A DNA stretch of 64,000 bases from Streptomyces alfalfae (GTDB lineage: Bacteria; Actinomycetota; Actinomycetes; Streptomycetales; Streptomycetaceae): the NCBI RefSeq assembly GCF_004127445.1, contig NZ_QEXM01000010.1, positions 1 to 64,000 on the forward strand, written 5' to 3'. Of the stretch, positions 43,806-52,495 are shown piece by piece. Positions within the stretch are counted from its first letter, which is position 1, and each line of letters begins with the position of its first letter. The position numbers and the translations under genes were made by a program. A model generated the notes under the pieces. It was not told the origin of the DNA, ran no database searches, and saw only the letters and a program-made list of their open reading frames with translations.

Positions 43806-44858
43806 CTAGGCACCCCTACCGGCCCGCGCTCCGGCGGCCGGGCGGGCGGGGGTGCGCCCCATGAGCGGGGCGAGGCCGGCGACGGCTTCCGCCACCTCGG
43901 CTGCCTCCGGACGGGTCAGCGCCTGGTCGCCGTCGCAGAGCGCCGTCGCCGGGTCCGGGTGTACGTCGACCATGACGCCGTCCGCGCCCGCGGCGAGGGC
44001 GGCGCGGGTGAGCGGCAGGACGAGGTCGCGGCGTCCGCCGGAGTGCGAGGGGTCCACGATCACCGGCAGGTGGGAGAGGCGCTGGACGACCGGGACGGCG
44101 CTGATGTCCAGGGTGTTGCGGGTGGCGGTCTCGAAGGTGCGGATGCCGCGCTCGCAGAGCACGATGTCGAGGTTGCCGCGCTGCGCGATGTACTCGGCGG
44201 CCATCAGCCACTCCTCGATCGTGGCGCCGAAGCCGCGCTTGAGGAGCACCGGCCTGCCGGCCTCGCCGACCGCCTGGAGCAGGGCGAAGTTGTGCATGTT
44301 GCGGGTGCCGATCTGCAGCATGTCCGCGTAGGGGGCGACGAGCCTGACGCCGTCGGGGTCGATGACCTCGGTGACGAGCGGCAGCCCGGTCTCGTCCCTG
44401 ACGTCGGCGAGGATGCGCAGCCCCGCCTCCCCGAGCCCCTGGTAGGCGTAGGGCGAGGTGCGCGGTTTGAAGGCGCCGCCGCGCAGCAGGGAGGCGCCCG
44501 CGGCCTGGGCGAGCCGGGCGGCGGCGAGGGTCTGCGCGGGCGTCTCCACGGCGCAGGGTCCCGCGATGACGGTCAGGGTGCCGGGCCCGAGCGGCACGCC
44601 GCCCACGGTGACGACGGTCCGCTCGACGTGGTGCTCGCGGCTGACGAGCTTGTACGGGACCGAGATCCGCACGACGTCGAGGACGCCGCGGAGGTGGGCC
44701 AGGTTGAGGGCGGCGAAGGCGTCCACGTCGCCCACGAGACCGACGATGGTACGGGTCACGCCGCGGCTCACGAACGCGTCACCCCCCGCGGCGCGCACCA
44801 GTTCGACGACGGCGTCCACGTCTTCCTGCAGGGCCTCCGGGGCCATCACGACGACCAA
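43806..44858 (-). CDS. DAHP synthase, type I-beta with N-terminal ferredoxin-like domain
   Basis: 3-deoxy-D-arabino-heptulosonate 7-phosphate synthase of 350 residues, the first shikimate pathway enzyme. An N-terminal regulatory domain (1-70, starting MVVVMAPEA) precedes the barrel with IAGPCAVET, LRGGAFKPRTSPYAYQGLG, IGTRNMHNF, LLKRGFGATIEEW, CERGIRTFE and VDPSHSGGRRDLV. The pattern is that of Thermotoga-type (KDO8PS-like) enzymes, where the extra domain mediates aromatic feedback. TTG 44858 is supported by GGAGG 6 nt upstream and by the family N-terminus. In clusters it raises flux to chorismate and Hpg. A StrR-type half-site lies about 230 nt upstream. Confidence 0.93.
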   Translation of the reverse strand: MVVVMAPEALQEDVDAVVELVRAAGGDAFVSRGVTRTIVGLVGDVDAFAALNLAHLRGVLDVVRISVPYKLVSREHHVERTVVTVGGVPLGPGTLTVIAGPCAVETPAQTLAAARLAQAAGASLLRGGAFKPRTSPYAYQGLGEAGLRILADVRDETGLPLVTEVIDPDGVRLVAPYADMLQIGTRNMHNFALLQAVGEAGRPVLLKRGFGATIEEWLMAAEYIAQRGNLDIVLCERGIRTFETATRNTLDISAVPVVQRLSHLPVIVDPSHSGGRRDLVLPLTRAALAAGADGVMVDVHPDPATALCDGDQALTRPEAAEVAEAVAGLAPLMGRTPARPAAGARAGRGA

Positions 44859-45088
44859 GGGGTTCCTCCCGTGTGTGAGACCGCCCGGAAAGGCGGATTC
44901 TGGGCACGAACAAGCGCGTGCGACCCGTGGGAAAACCGCCCCGTCCGGTTATTCCCGGTGGACATGTCCGCGCACAAGATGGAGCGGGGAAAGCGCGGCG
45001 AAATCAATGCGGTGACACGTTCGGGGCATTCGCCGGATCCCTACCGTAGAAGCGTCCCCGTCTCTCCTCAAAGCGGTCGGGCCCTGTC

Positions 45089-45121
45089 GTCCAACTGCGC
45101 ACCATCGCCGCCGTATTCGAC
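45089..45121. promoter_or_regulatory. Imperfect StrR-type half-site upstream of the DAHP synthase gene
   Basis: GTCCAACTG at 45089-45097 is identical to the first nine bases of the full NRPS box. The second arm is only TTCGAC (45116-45121) and the spacer is 21 nt instead of 17. It lies in the 280-nt gap before the DAHP synthase gene. Confidence 0.35.
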
Positions 45122-45138
45122 CGCCCCGCCGGCAACGG

Positions 45139-45924
45139 TCACGGAGTCGAGGACGTGTCCGCCGCCGTGGTGGACGCGGGGCACCGTGGTTCCGTGGGGT
45201 CCGGGCCCGGCCGGCCGCCGGCGAGGTCGAGGAGCGATTCCAGGAGCCGTGCCTGCTGCTCGCTGATCGCCAGGAGCCGTTCGAAGTCCCGCCGCAGCGA
45301 CTCCGCGGTGGCGTCGCCGTCGACGAGCGACGACTTGATCAGCGCGTGGCCCCGCGTGAGCGGCGGGCGCAGCCCGTGGGCGGCGTCGGCGACGAAGCGC
45401 CGCTGCGCGTCGTGCACCGTGTCGAGGCGGTCGAGGAGCCCGTCGACGGAGTCGGCGAGGCCCGTCAGCTCCGCCGGGGGGCGCGGCGCCGCGGGCCGCT
45501 CGCCGCTGCCGCCCGCGCAGGCCAGCCGGATGGCGCCGGTCAGCGTGCGCACCGGGCTCAGGGCCCGCACGGCGACGAGGCGGCCGAGCGCGGCGGAGGC
45601 GACCGCCATGAGGACGAGCGCGATCACCGACCGGACGAGCAGGTGCCGCAGGTGGGCCCCGCGCCGGCGGGCCGCCTCCTCGTGGAGCGGCCCGGTCAGG
45701 TCCGCCGCCCCGCCGGGCGCGTGCACGCCGGGGAGTGTCCCGTCGCCGACGAGGATGCCGCCGCCCGGCATCTGGGCGACGAGCAGGCAGATGAGCGCGA
45801 GCAGGAGCGCGCCGCACGCGGCGAACAGCGTCCCGTACAGCAGGGTCAGGCGTACGCTCGCCCGCCGCCTGGCCGGGCGGGGCCTCGCCCCGGCGGCCGG
45901 GGCGGCGAACGGGGGCAGACGCAT
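45139..45924 (-). CDS. Truncated sensor kinase lacking the ATPase domain
   Basis: A 261-residue protein with two membrane segments, a HAMP-like region and a phosphoacceptor helix, then a short unrelated tail. It closely follows the kinase at 3634-4929 (VRLTLLYGTLF versus VRLTLLYGGLF; SEQQARLLESLL identical). The H-box has changed from HELRTPLT to HGLRPPLT, and the whole ATP-binding half is missing; no continuation was found in other frames down to the DAHP synthase gene. It is therefore unlikely to work as a kinase. It begins 7 nt after the response regulator stop and is probably co-transcribed with it. It may be a relic or a decoy. Confidence 0.85.
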   Translation of the reverse strand: MRLPPFAAPAAGARPRPARRRASVRLTLLYGTLFAACGALLLALICLLVAQMPGGGILVGDGTLPGVHAPGGAADLTGPLHEEAARRRGAHLRHLLVRSVIALVLMAVASAALGRLVAVRALSPVRTLTGAIRLACAGGSGERPAAPRPPAELTGLADSVDGLLDRLDTVHDAQRRFVADAAHGLRPPLTRGHALIKSSLVDGDATAESLRRDFERLLAISEQQARLLESLLDLAGGRPGPDPTEPRCPASTTAADTSSTP

Positions 45925-45931
45925 GGGCCTC

Positions 45932-46585
45932 TCAAATCCGGTAGCCGCCCCGAGGGATGGTCTCGATGACGGGCGGGTCGCCGAGCTTGGGCCGCAGGCG
46001 GTTGATCGTCGCCTTGACCGTGGTGGTGAACGGATCGGTCGCCTCGTCCCACACCCGTTCGAGGAGTTCCTCCGCCGACACGACCCGTCCCTGGGCCGCG
46101 AGCAGGTACTCCAGGACGGCGAACTCCTTGGGCGTGAGCGGCAGTCGCTCCCCGGCGCGCGACGCGACCCGCTGCGCCGGGTCGAGTCTGAGGTCGCCGC
46201 GGACGAGGACCGGCGGCAGCGCGATCTGCGAGCGCCGGGCGAGCGCCCTGATACGGGCGACGAGTTCGGCGTAGGCGAAGGGTTTGGGGAGGTAGTCGTC
46301 GGCGCCGAGGCTGAAGCCCTCGACCCGGTGCGCGATGGCGCCGGACGCGGTCAGCATCAGCACCCGGGCGTGGGCGGGCTGTTCGGCCAGCCTCCTGCAC
46401 ACCTCGTCGCCGTGGACACCGGGCAGGTCGCGGTCGAGCACGACCACGTCGTAGTCGACCACGCAGGTGCGTTCCAGCGCGTCGGAGCCGTCGTGCACGA
46501 CGTCGACGGCCATGCCCTCCCTGCGCAGCACCCGCGCGACCGACTGCGCGAGTTCGGCGTGGTCCTCGACCACCAAGACCCTCAT
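45932..46585 (-). CDS. OmpR-family response regulator
   Basis: Protein of 217 residues. The receiver domain has the acidic pair (VVEDH), phosphoacceptor Asp in VVVLDRDLPG, and Lys in YLPKPFAYAEL. The winged-helix effector domain shows LTPKEFAVLEYLL and TTTVKATINRLRPKLG. It sits before the truncated kinase, which cannot phosphorylate it by itself; the intact paralogous kinase at 3634-4929 is the best candidate partner in this window. Confidence 0.93.
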   Translation of the reverse strand: MRVLVVEDHAELAQSVARVLRREGMAVDVVHDGSDALERTCVVDYDVVVLDRDLPGVHGDEVCRRLAEQPAHARVLMLTASGAIAHRVEGFSLGADDYLPKPFAYAELVARIRALARRSQIALPPVLVRGDLRLDPAQRVASRAGERLPLTPKEFAVLEYLLAAQGRVVSAEELLERVWDEATDPFTTTVKATINRLRPKLGDPPVIETIPRGGYRI

Positions 46586-46812
46586 CGTCCACCCCTCGCC
46601 GAGCGCGTCACGGGCGGCGGGCAGCCGCCTCGGGAACCGATCACGCGGACCACCGTGCCCGATCCCGCGTCACGCACCGGTCACGGCGCGAGCGTACCGC
46701 CGGCGCCGGGCCCGCGGACGGCCCCGATCCGGCCCCGCCTGTGCGCCGGAAAATCTTCGGACCGCCGTGTGACCGGACGCCGCGTAGAAACGGAACCGTG
46801 CCTCTCCACCGC

Positions 46813-49752
46813 CTACCCCACGTGCAGCCGGTCGCAGACGTCAGGCGTCGCGGGCCCGTCGCGGTCCCCCGGGGCGGCGAGAGGGCCGAGCTTCGCCGCG
46901 AGGTCCGCGCGCCGCTGGACGGCGAGCTTGCGGTAGGCGCGCGTCAGATGCTGCTCGACGGTGCTGATCGTGATGAAGAGCTTGTCGGCGATCTCGCGGT
47001 TGGTGTGCCCCTGGACGGCGAGGGTCGCCACCCTCAGCTCGGCGTTGCTGAGTTCGTCCGGGTGGCGGCGGCTGCCCGGGGCCCACGGCTGTTCGGCGGG
47101 CTGCGGGCTCCCCGCGTCGGCGGCGCGCGTCGCCCTCGGCACCGGCACACCGCACTCCTCGGCCAGCTGCTGCGCCTTGCGGGCCAGGGCGCGCGCCTGG
47201 CCGCTCTTGCCGAGCTCACGCTGCGCGCGCGCCGACTCCTCGGTCGCCCGGCCGAGGTCGAACCGGTGGCCGCGCTCCCGCAGGATCTCCATCGCCTCGT
47301 CGAGCAGGGGCGGCCGACGCCCGGCGCTCAGGGTGCTCGCGAGGACGCGCAGGGAGGTGGCGCGGGCCCAGCCCCTGCCCCGGCCCACGAGGGCGAGCTG
47401 CTCCTCGGCGAGGGCGCGGGCGCGTTCGGACTCGCCGAGGCGGAGGTGGGCCTCGGCGGCGTCGGTGCGCCAGGGCGCGAGCGCCGGCAGGTCGTACTCC
47501 CAGCGCGTCATGAGGTCCCCGCAGGTGAGGAAGTCGTCGAGGGCGGCGTAGGGGCGTCCGGAGGCGAGGTAGTGGTGGCCGCGGGCCCGCAGGTACAGCA
47601 GTCCGTCGGGGGTCTGGAACGCCGGGTCGGGCACGGGCACGCTCAGCCGGGACGCGGCCTCGTCGAGGCGGCCCAGGGCGGTCAGGGCGCAGACCGAGGT
47701 GGCGAGGGGCGAGGCGACGGCCACGCCCCAGCCGTCGGCGGGCACCAGGGCGAGGGCCGTACGCGCCGACTCCTCGGCCGCGGCGAGGGCGCCCGTGCGC
47801 AGGGCGATGCGGGCCCTTGCCGAGGCGAGGAGCGCCTGCCACATGGGGGCGCGGCGCGCGGCGGCCTCCTCGCGGAGGATGCCGCACCAGTGGGCGGCCA
47901 GGTCGAGGCGGTCGGCGAGGACCAGGGCGTCGAGCGCCACCAGGAGCGCGGTCAGGGTGCGGTCGCCCAGGCGCGTGCTCTGCAGGATCTGCTCGGCCCG
48001 GACCACGGCCTTCCCGTCCGCTCCGGCGAGGAGCGCCTTCATGAGGCTCGCCGCCCGCTGATGGGGGCCGCGCGCCCGGCCGCGCTCGTGACGGAGTGCC
48101 GACTCCTCCGGCGTCTCGTGCCCGGCGGCGGCGTGCTCGGGCGTCCGCTGCCGGGGTGCGGCGGCCGTCCGGCGCCCCGGGGCGCCGGTGGCACGGGTCC
48201 GGGCGGACGCGGCGAGCCCCGGATAGGCGTACGTCAGCCAGCCGCGCGGGCCGTCGTGTGCGTAGGGGGCTCCGCTCGCCCCCGGCCGTCCGAAGGGGCT
48301 CGTGCCGTTCCGCTCGGCGGTGCGGAGCACGCCGAGGGCCCGCTCCACCTGGCCGAACCAGAGCAGGTGCGCGGCGAGTTCGTCCACGTGCCGGAGGTCG
48401 AGGCGGCCGTCGAACGCCGCGGTGGTCAGCTCGGGCAGGTGCTGGGCGACGCCCGCGGGGTTGACGCGCCAGCCCGCCCGGGTGAGCGCGGCCCGGATCT
48501 CCAGGGCCTGGCGCTCGTCGGTGCGGGAGTCGCGGGCCACCCGCAGGCAGGTGAGGGCGAGGCCGACCTCGTCGTCGGCGAGGGCGCGGCCCGCGGCCTC
48601 GATGAGAACGCGCAGCGCCCAGGGCGCGTCCGCCTTCCGGGCGGCGATGAGGTGCCGGACGACGACGGACGCCGCCGCGCCGTGCTCGTGCAGGACCTGG
48701 GCGAAGCGGGCCTCCAGGCGGGTGCGGTCCGCGGGGTCCATGCCGCGGAGCACCGCGGCGCGCCCGGCCTCGTGGCGGAACCAGCCCGCGTCGAGCAGGC
48801 CCGCCTCGTTCAGCGCCCGCAGGCCGCGGTGCGCGGACTCCCGGGTGCCGCCGAGGGCCTCCACCACTTCGGCGAGGGAGACGTCGGGGCCCGCCACGGC
48901 CAGCGCCCCGGCGAGCCGGCACGTCGCGGTGTCGCTGCGGTAGAGGGCGGTCATGACGGCGCGCGCGAAGGCCTCGCCCGGCGCCAGGTCGGCGCGGGCC
49001 GAGGTGGCGCCCGCGGCCCTGTGGTCCTCGATCAGCGCGCGGGTGAGCAGGGGACTGCCCCCGCCCGCCCGGTGGATCTGCGAGACCAGTTTGCGCGTGC
49101 GCCACCCCGGTTCGTCCGCCTCGTGGATCATTTCCGCCACTCCTTGCCGTTGGAGCGGCGCGAGTCTGATATTTCGGCAGCCCGCGAGGCGCAGCAAATC
49201 GACGTGTAAACGCGTATTGACGGACGGGAAGCCGCTGTTCTCCGCGAGGACGACCAGAATGCGGCTGAAGCCGAGTCGGCGGGCGAGGTAAAGAAGGCAT
49301 TCCAGGGAGCGTTCGTCGGCGTGCTGCACATCGTCGATGCCGAGCACAACGACACTTTCCCTCGCCTTTTCCAGCACGACTCCGCAGAGCCCGGGCACCA
49401 CGCTCGGCTCCCCGGCGGCCAGCGCCCCCGTCTCCACCCCCTGAGTCATGCTCATGTCACTGTTGCCCCTGGAAAGACGGGCCGCGGGCCGGACGCCCGA
49501 CCCGTGCAGACCGGCGCCGAGCAGCAACTGCCCCATCACCCCGAACGGCTGATCACACTCCGCCTCCGACGCCGTGGCCTGCACATACAGCGCCCCAGCC
49601 GCACTCGCGCGCTCCCCGAAGGCGCGGAGCAGCGCGGTCTTGCCGCTCGCCACCGCGCCACTCACCAGCAGGACCCCGCCACACCCTCTCGCGCACGAGT
49701 CGAGCATGCTTTCGAAGATCGAGAGTTCCGTACCGCGTTCCACCAAGTTCAT
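46813..49752 (-). CDS. Large LuxR-family (LAL) regulator
   Basis: Protein of 979 residues. A Walker A motif near the N-terminus (SGAVASGKTALL) and VVLGIDDVQHAD open an AAA-type ATPase domain, a long helical TPR-like middle follows, and the last 70 residues are a LuxR helix-turn-helix (LSNAELRVATLAVQGHTNREIA...TVEQHLTRAYRKL). LAL regulators activate antibiotic clusters, for example Dbv3/Tei16* in glycopeptide clusters. The gene has an in-frame TTA codon at 49207-49209, so it depends on the bldA tRNA. It is the last member of block B and is divergent from the membrane protein at 50296. Confidence 0.93.
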   Translation of the reverse strand: MNLVERGTELSIFESMLDSCARGCGGVLLVSGAVASGKTALLRAFGERASAAGALYVQATASEAECDQPFGVMGQLLLGAGLHGSGVRPAARLSRGNSDMSMTQGVETGALAAGEPSVVPGLCGVVLEKARESVVVLGIDDVQHADERSLECLLYLARRLGFSRILVVLAENSGFPSVNTRLHVDLLRLAGCRNIRLAPLQRQGVAEMIHEADEPGWRTRKLVSQIHRAGGGSPLLTRALIEDHRAAGATSARADLAPGEAFARAVMTALYRSDTATCRLAGALAVAGPDVSLAEVVEALGGTRESAHRGLRALNEAGLLDAGWFRHEAGRAAVLRGMDPADRTRLEARFAQVLHEHGAAASVVVRHLIAARKADAPWALRVLIEAAGRALADDEVGLALTCLRVARDSRTDERQALEIRAALTRAGWRVNPAGVAQHLPELTTAAFDGRLDLRHVDELAAHLLWFGQVERALGVLRTAERNGTSPFGRPGASGAPYAHDGPRGWLTYAYPGLAASARTRATGAPGRRTAAAPRQRTPEHAAAGHETPEESALRHERGRARGPHQRAASLMKALLAGADGKAVVRAEQILQSTRLGDRTLTALLVALDALVLADRLDLAAHWCGILREEAAARRAPMWQALLASARARIALRTGALAAAEESARTALALVPADGWGVAVASPLATSVCALTALGRLDEAASRLSVPVPDPAFQTPDGLLYLRARGHHYLASGRPYAALDDFLTCGDLMTRWEYDLPALAPWRTDAAEAHLRLGESERARALAEEQLALVGRGRGWARATSLRVLASTLSAGRRPPLLDEAMEILRERGHRFDLGRATEESARAQRELGKSGQARALARKAQQLAEECGVPVPRATRAADAGSPQPAEQPWAPGSRRHPDELSNAELRVATLAVQGHTNREIADKLFITISTVEQHLTRAYRKLAVQRRADLAAKLGPLAAPGDRDGPATPDVCDRLHVG

Positions 49753-50295
49753 GAGCCGACTTCTCCCCCGTACCTGACGGCTGATCCGCGAGCGACCGGA
49801 CGACCAGCTGGATCAATTACCGACGTGACCGACCTCCCCTGCGTCGACTCTGCCATATCCGGAAATCAACTGCCAGCACTATTTGACCTAATGCCATCTT
49901 ATTACCGTAACGAACGCGCCACCCGCAAGAGGATCGGACGCCCCCACTCCGCATGAGGTGCGGCCCGTCCCGCATTCGCCTGAAGACGAATTCAGCGGAT
50001 TAATAGAACGCAGTCGCGAGGCGCGGGAAATGACGGCGGGGGCTGCCGTGGCGGCAGCGACGCGAGGGGACCGCTCCGATTGGCCCGATCGGCATGATCC
50101 GGTCTCCGCCGCCTGACCTGTTGTCGACCGGTGCACCGGCCCGACCGGTCGCCGACCGGTGCGCGGTCCGCGCGCGGGCGCAGATTACCCGCCCCCGCTT
50201 CCTCCGTCAGCCCCTCCGTCAGCCCCGGCGGCACGCCGGGTGGCGGACCGCGCGCCACACGGCCGATCGGCCTCACCCAGCGTCACAATGGAGGC
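49753..50295. other. Long divergent intergenic region with CGACCGGT repeats
   Basis: A 543-nt gap between the LuxR-type gene and the membrane protein gene. The LuxR-proximal half (about 49800-50020) is clearly AT-richer than the surroundings and is the likely promoter area. Three copies of CGACCGGT(G/C) start at 50125, 50142 and 50153. No full StrR box and no convincing coding frame was seen. Confidence 0.45.
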
Positions 50296-51732
50296 GTGCA
50301 ATGGTTCACGGCTGACGCGTACGGGTTGAGCCGCCTGGTCTTCCAGCGCGCTCTGGCCGCGGTGTACCTGGTGGCCTTCCTCGGGGCCGCTCGGCAGTTC
50401 CGGGCACTCATCGGGGAGCGCGGCATGCTGCCGGTGCCGAAGTACGTCGCGCGGGTGCCGTTCAAGCGGGCGCCGAGCCTGTTCCAGCTGCACTACTCCG
50501 ACCGGTTCTTCGCGCTCTGCGCGTGGACGGGCTGCGCGGCGGCGGTGGCGCTCCTCGCGGGCGCCGACGGCCTGCTGCCGCTGTGGGGCGCGATGCTGCT
50601 GTGGCTGCTGCCATGGGCGCTCTACGTCTCGATCGTCAATGTGGGACAGACCTGGTACGGCTTCGGCTGGGAGTCGCTCCTCCTCGAAGTGGGCTTCCTC
50701 GCGGTGTTCCTCGGCAACGAAGAGGTCACCCCGCCCGTCCTGGTGCTCTTCCTGCTCCGCTGGGTGCTGTTCCGCGTGGAGTTCGGCGCCGGGCTGATCA
50801 AGATGCGCGGCGACGCCTGCTGGCGCAGGCTCACCTGCCTGTACTTCCACCACGAGACGCAGCCGATGCCGGGGCCGCTGAGCTGGTTCTTCCACCATCT
50901 GCCGAAGCCGGTGCACCGGGCGGAGGCGGCGGCCAACCACGTCACCCAGCTCGTCGTGCCGTTCCTGCTGTTCACCCCGCAGCCGGTGGCGACGGCCGCG
51001 GCGAGCCTCATGATCGTCACCCAGCTCTGGCTGGTCCTCTCCGGCAACTTCGCCTGGCTGAACTGGATCACCATCGTGCTCGCGGTCCCCGCCCTCGACC
51101 TCTCGGGGCTGCGGGACCACGGGCCCTACCCCGCCACCCCGCTCTGGTACGAGGTGGCGGTCATCGCCGTCTCCGCGCTGCTCCTCGCGCTGAGCCACCG
51201 TCCGGTCCGCAACCTCGTCTCCCGGCGGCAGGTCATGAACACCTCCTTCGACCCGCTCCACCTCGTCAACTCCTACGGCGCGTTCGGCAGCGTCAACCGC
51301 GTTCGCCAGGAGATCGTGGTCGAGGGCACGGCGGACGCGGTGGCGCGCGAGGACGGCGACTGGCGGGCCTACGAGTTCAAGGGCAAGCCGGGCGACGTGC
51401 GCCGCCGGCCGCGCCAGTTCGCCCCGTACCATCTGCGGCTCGACTGGATGATGTGGTTCGCCGCGCTCTCCCCCGCGTACGCGCGGGCGTGGTTCGGGCC
51501 GATGGTGGAGCGGCTGCTCGAAGGGGACCGCGACACGCTGCGGCTGCTGCGCCGCTCCCCGTTCCCGCCGGACGCGCCGCCGCGGTTCATCCGGGCCAGG
51601 CTCTACCGCTACCGCTACACGACCTGGCGGGAGCTGCGCGCCACGGGAGCCTGCTGGGAGCGTACCTACGTCCGCGAGTTCCTGGCGCCCACCCGCCTTG
51701 CCGCGCCCGCTCAGCCGCCGGGCAGGCCGTAG
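50296..51732 (+). CDS. Lipase maturation factor (LMF1)-like membrane protein
   Basis: Protein of 478 residues with several membrane helices (for example [34 protein letters not shown]) and the LMF signature [33 protein letters not shown] in the middle, then a soluble C-terminus. In animals LMF1 helps lipases fold; the bacterial role is unknown. GTG 50296 gives the family-like N-terminus MQWFTADAY. The GGAGG lies only 1 nt before this GTG, which is unusual. Its end overlaps the convergent lactonase remnant by 22 nt. Confidence 0.85.
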   Translation: MQWFTADAYGLSRLVFQRALAAVYLVAFLGAARQFRALIGERGMLPVPKYVARVPFKRAPSLFQLHYSDRFFALCAWTGCAAAVALLAGADGLLPLWGAMLLWLLPWALYVSIVNVGQTWYGFGWESLLLEVGFLAVFLGNEEVTPPVLVLFLLRWVLFRVEFGAGLIKMRGDACWRRLTCLYFHHETQPMPGPLSWFFHHLPKPVHRAEAAANHVTQLVVPFLLFTPQPVATAAASLMIVTQLWLVLSGNFAWLNWITIVLAVPALDLSGLRDHGPYPATPLWYEVAVIAVSALLLALSHRPVRNLVSRRQVMNTSFDPLHLVNSYGAFGSVNRVRQEIVVEGTADAVAREDGDWRAYEFKGKPGDVRRRPRQFAPYHLRLDWMMWFAALSPAYARAWFGPMVERLLEGDRDTLRLLRRSPFPPDAPPRFIRARLYRYRYTTWRELRATGACWERTYVREFLAPTRLAAPAQPPGRP

Positions 51733-51975
51733 ACGCGGCGGGCCGTGCCGGCGAAGACCTCGGCGTGGGCGTCGGCGTCGAGGGAGCGGTCAGCAGCTCC
51801 GCCGCTTCGAGCACCGCGCCGTACGGGGCGGCGAGCAGGCTGACCGGCCAGTCCGAGCCGAACATCAGGCGCTCGGGCCCGAAGGCGTGCAGGACCGTGT
51901 CCGCGTAGGGCCGCACATCGTCCACCGTCCACTGCGCGTGGTCGGCCTCGGTGACCATGCCGGAGAGCTTACGCC
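51711..51975 (-). pseudogene. L-fuconolactonase (amidohydrolase) remnant, truncated and frameshifted
   Basis: Only the C-terminal part of an amidohydrolase of the L-fuconolactonase type remains: [15 protein letters not shown], then [17 protein letters not shown]. Near 51790 the frame breaks; the continuation in another frame ([21 protein letters not shown]) is the expected family end, so one base was lost in a CC run. The N-terminal roughly 200 residues are absent. It adjoins a fuconate dehydratase remnant. Confidence 0.8.
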
Positions 51976-52022
51976 GTCCGCGCTGAAGTCCCAGACCCTG
52001 CGGTGCGTGGCGGGCACGGCCA

Positions 52023-52430
52023 AACCGCCGTCATCGCCTCGCGGGCCGTGCGGCAGCGGCGGATGTCGTCGGCGAGGTCGGCGCCGACCTTCAGCTTGAT
52101 CTGGGTGAAGCCGTCGGCGACGGTCGCGCGGGCGAGGCGGGTCAGCTTCTCGTCGCTGTAGCCGAGCCAGCCCGGCGAGGTGGTGTAACCGGGGAAGCCG
52201 CGCTCACGCAGGACCGCCTCGCGCGCCGCCGCGCCCCGACGGCCCTGCCGCAGCAGGGCGAGGGCGGCCTCGGGGGTGAGGGCGTCGGCGATGTAGCGGA
52301 AGTCGACCTGGGAGACGAGCCATTCGGGTGTGGCGTCGGCCAGGAGCTGCCACAGGGGCTTCCCGGCGCGCTTGGCTGCGAGGTCCCAGACGGCGTTGAC
52401 GACCGCGCCGATCGCCATGTGCATCACACC
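52023..52430 (-). pseudogene. L-fuconate dehydratase (enolase superfamily) remnant
   Basis: About 136 residues of a mandelate-racemase-like enzyme are left. [32 protein letters not shown] and [20 protein letters not shown] are typical of L-fuconate dehydratase around the catalytic KxK. The N-terminal capping domain and the C-terminal half of the barrel with the metal ligands are missing. It ends at the 46-nt palindrome on one side and the lactonase remnant on the other. Confidence 0.8.
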
Positions 52431-52436
52431 CGGCTG

Positions 52437-52482
52437 GCGCGTGAGGGGCCCCGGCGCCATGGCGCCGGGGCCCCTCACGCGC
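52437..52482. terminator. 46-nt perfect palindrome, terminator of the mannosidase operon
   Basis: A perfectly self-complementary 46-nt sequence (23-bp arms, no spacer; centre between 52459 and 52460), 13 nt after the alpha-mannosidase stop codon. As RNA it forms a very stable hairpin. It also marks where the dehydratase remnant is cut off. Confidence 0.8.
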
Positions 52483-52495
52483 TATGACGTGCGCC

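Noticed and set aside
43437..43864. Short open frames between the DAHP synthase and the StrR-like gene
   Set aside because: No ribosome site, no protein-like composition, and they run into the flanking genes.
45068..45817. Alternative frame that might carry the missing ATPase half of the truncated kinase
   Set aside because: I looked for N-box and G-box patterns in all frames down to 44859 and saw none, so this is a deletion rather than a simple frameshift.
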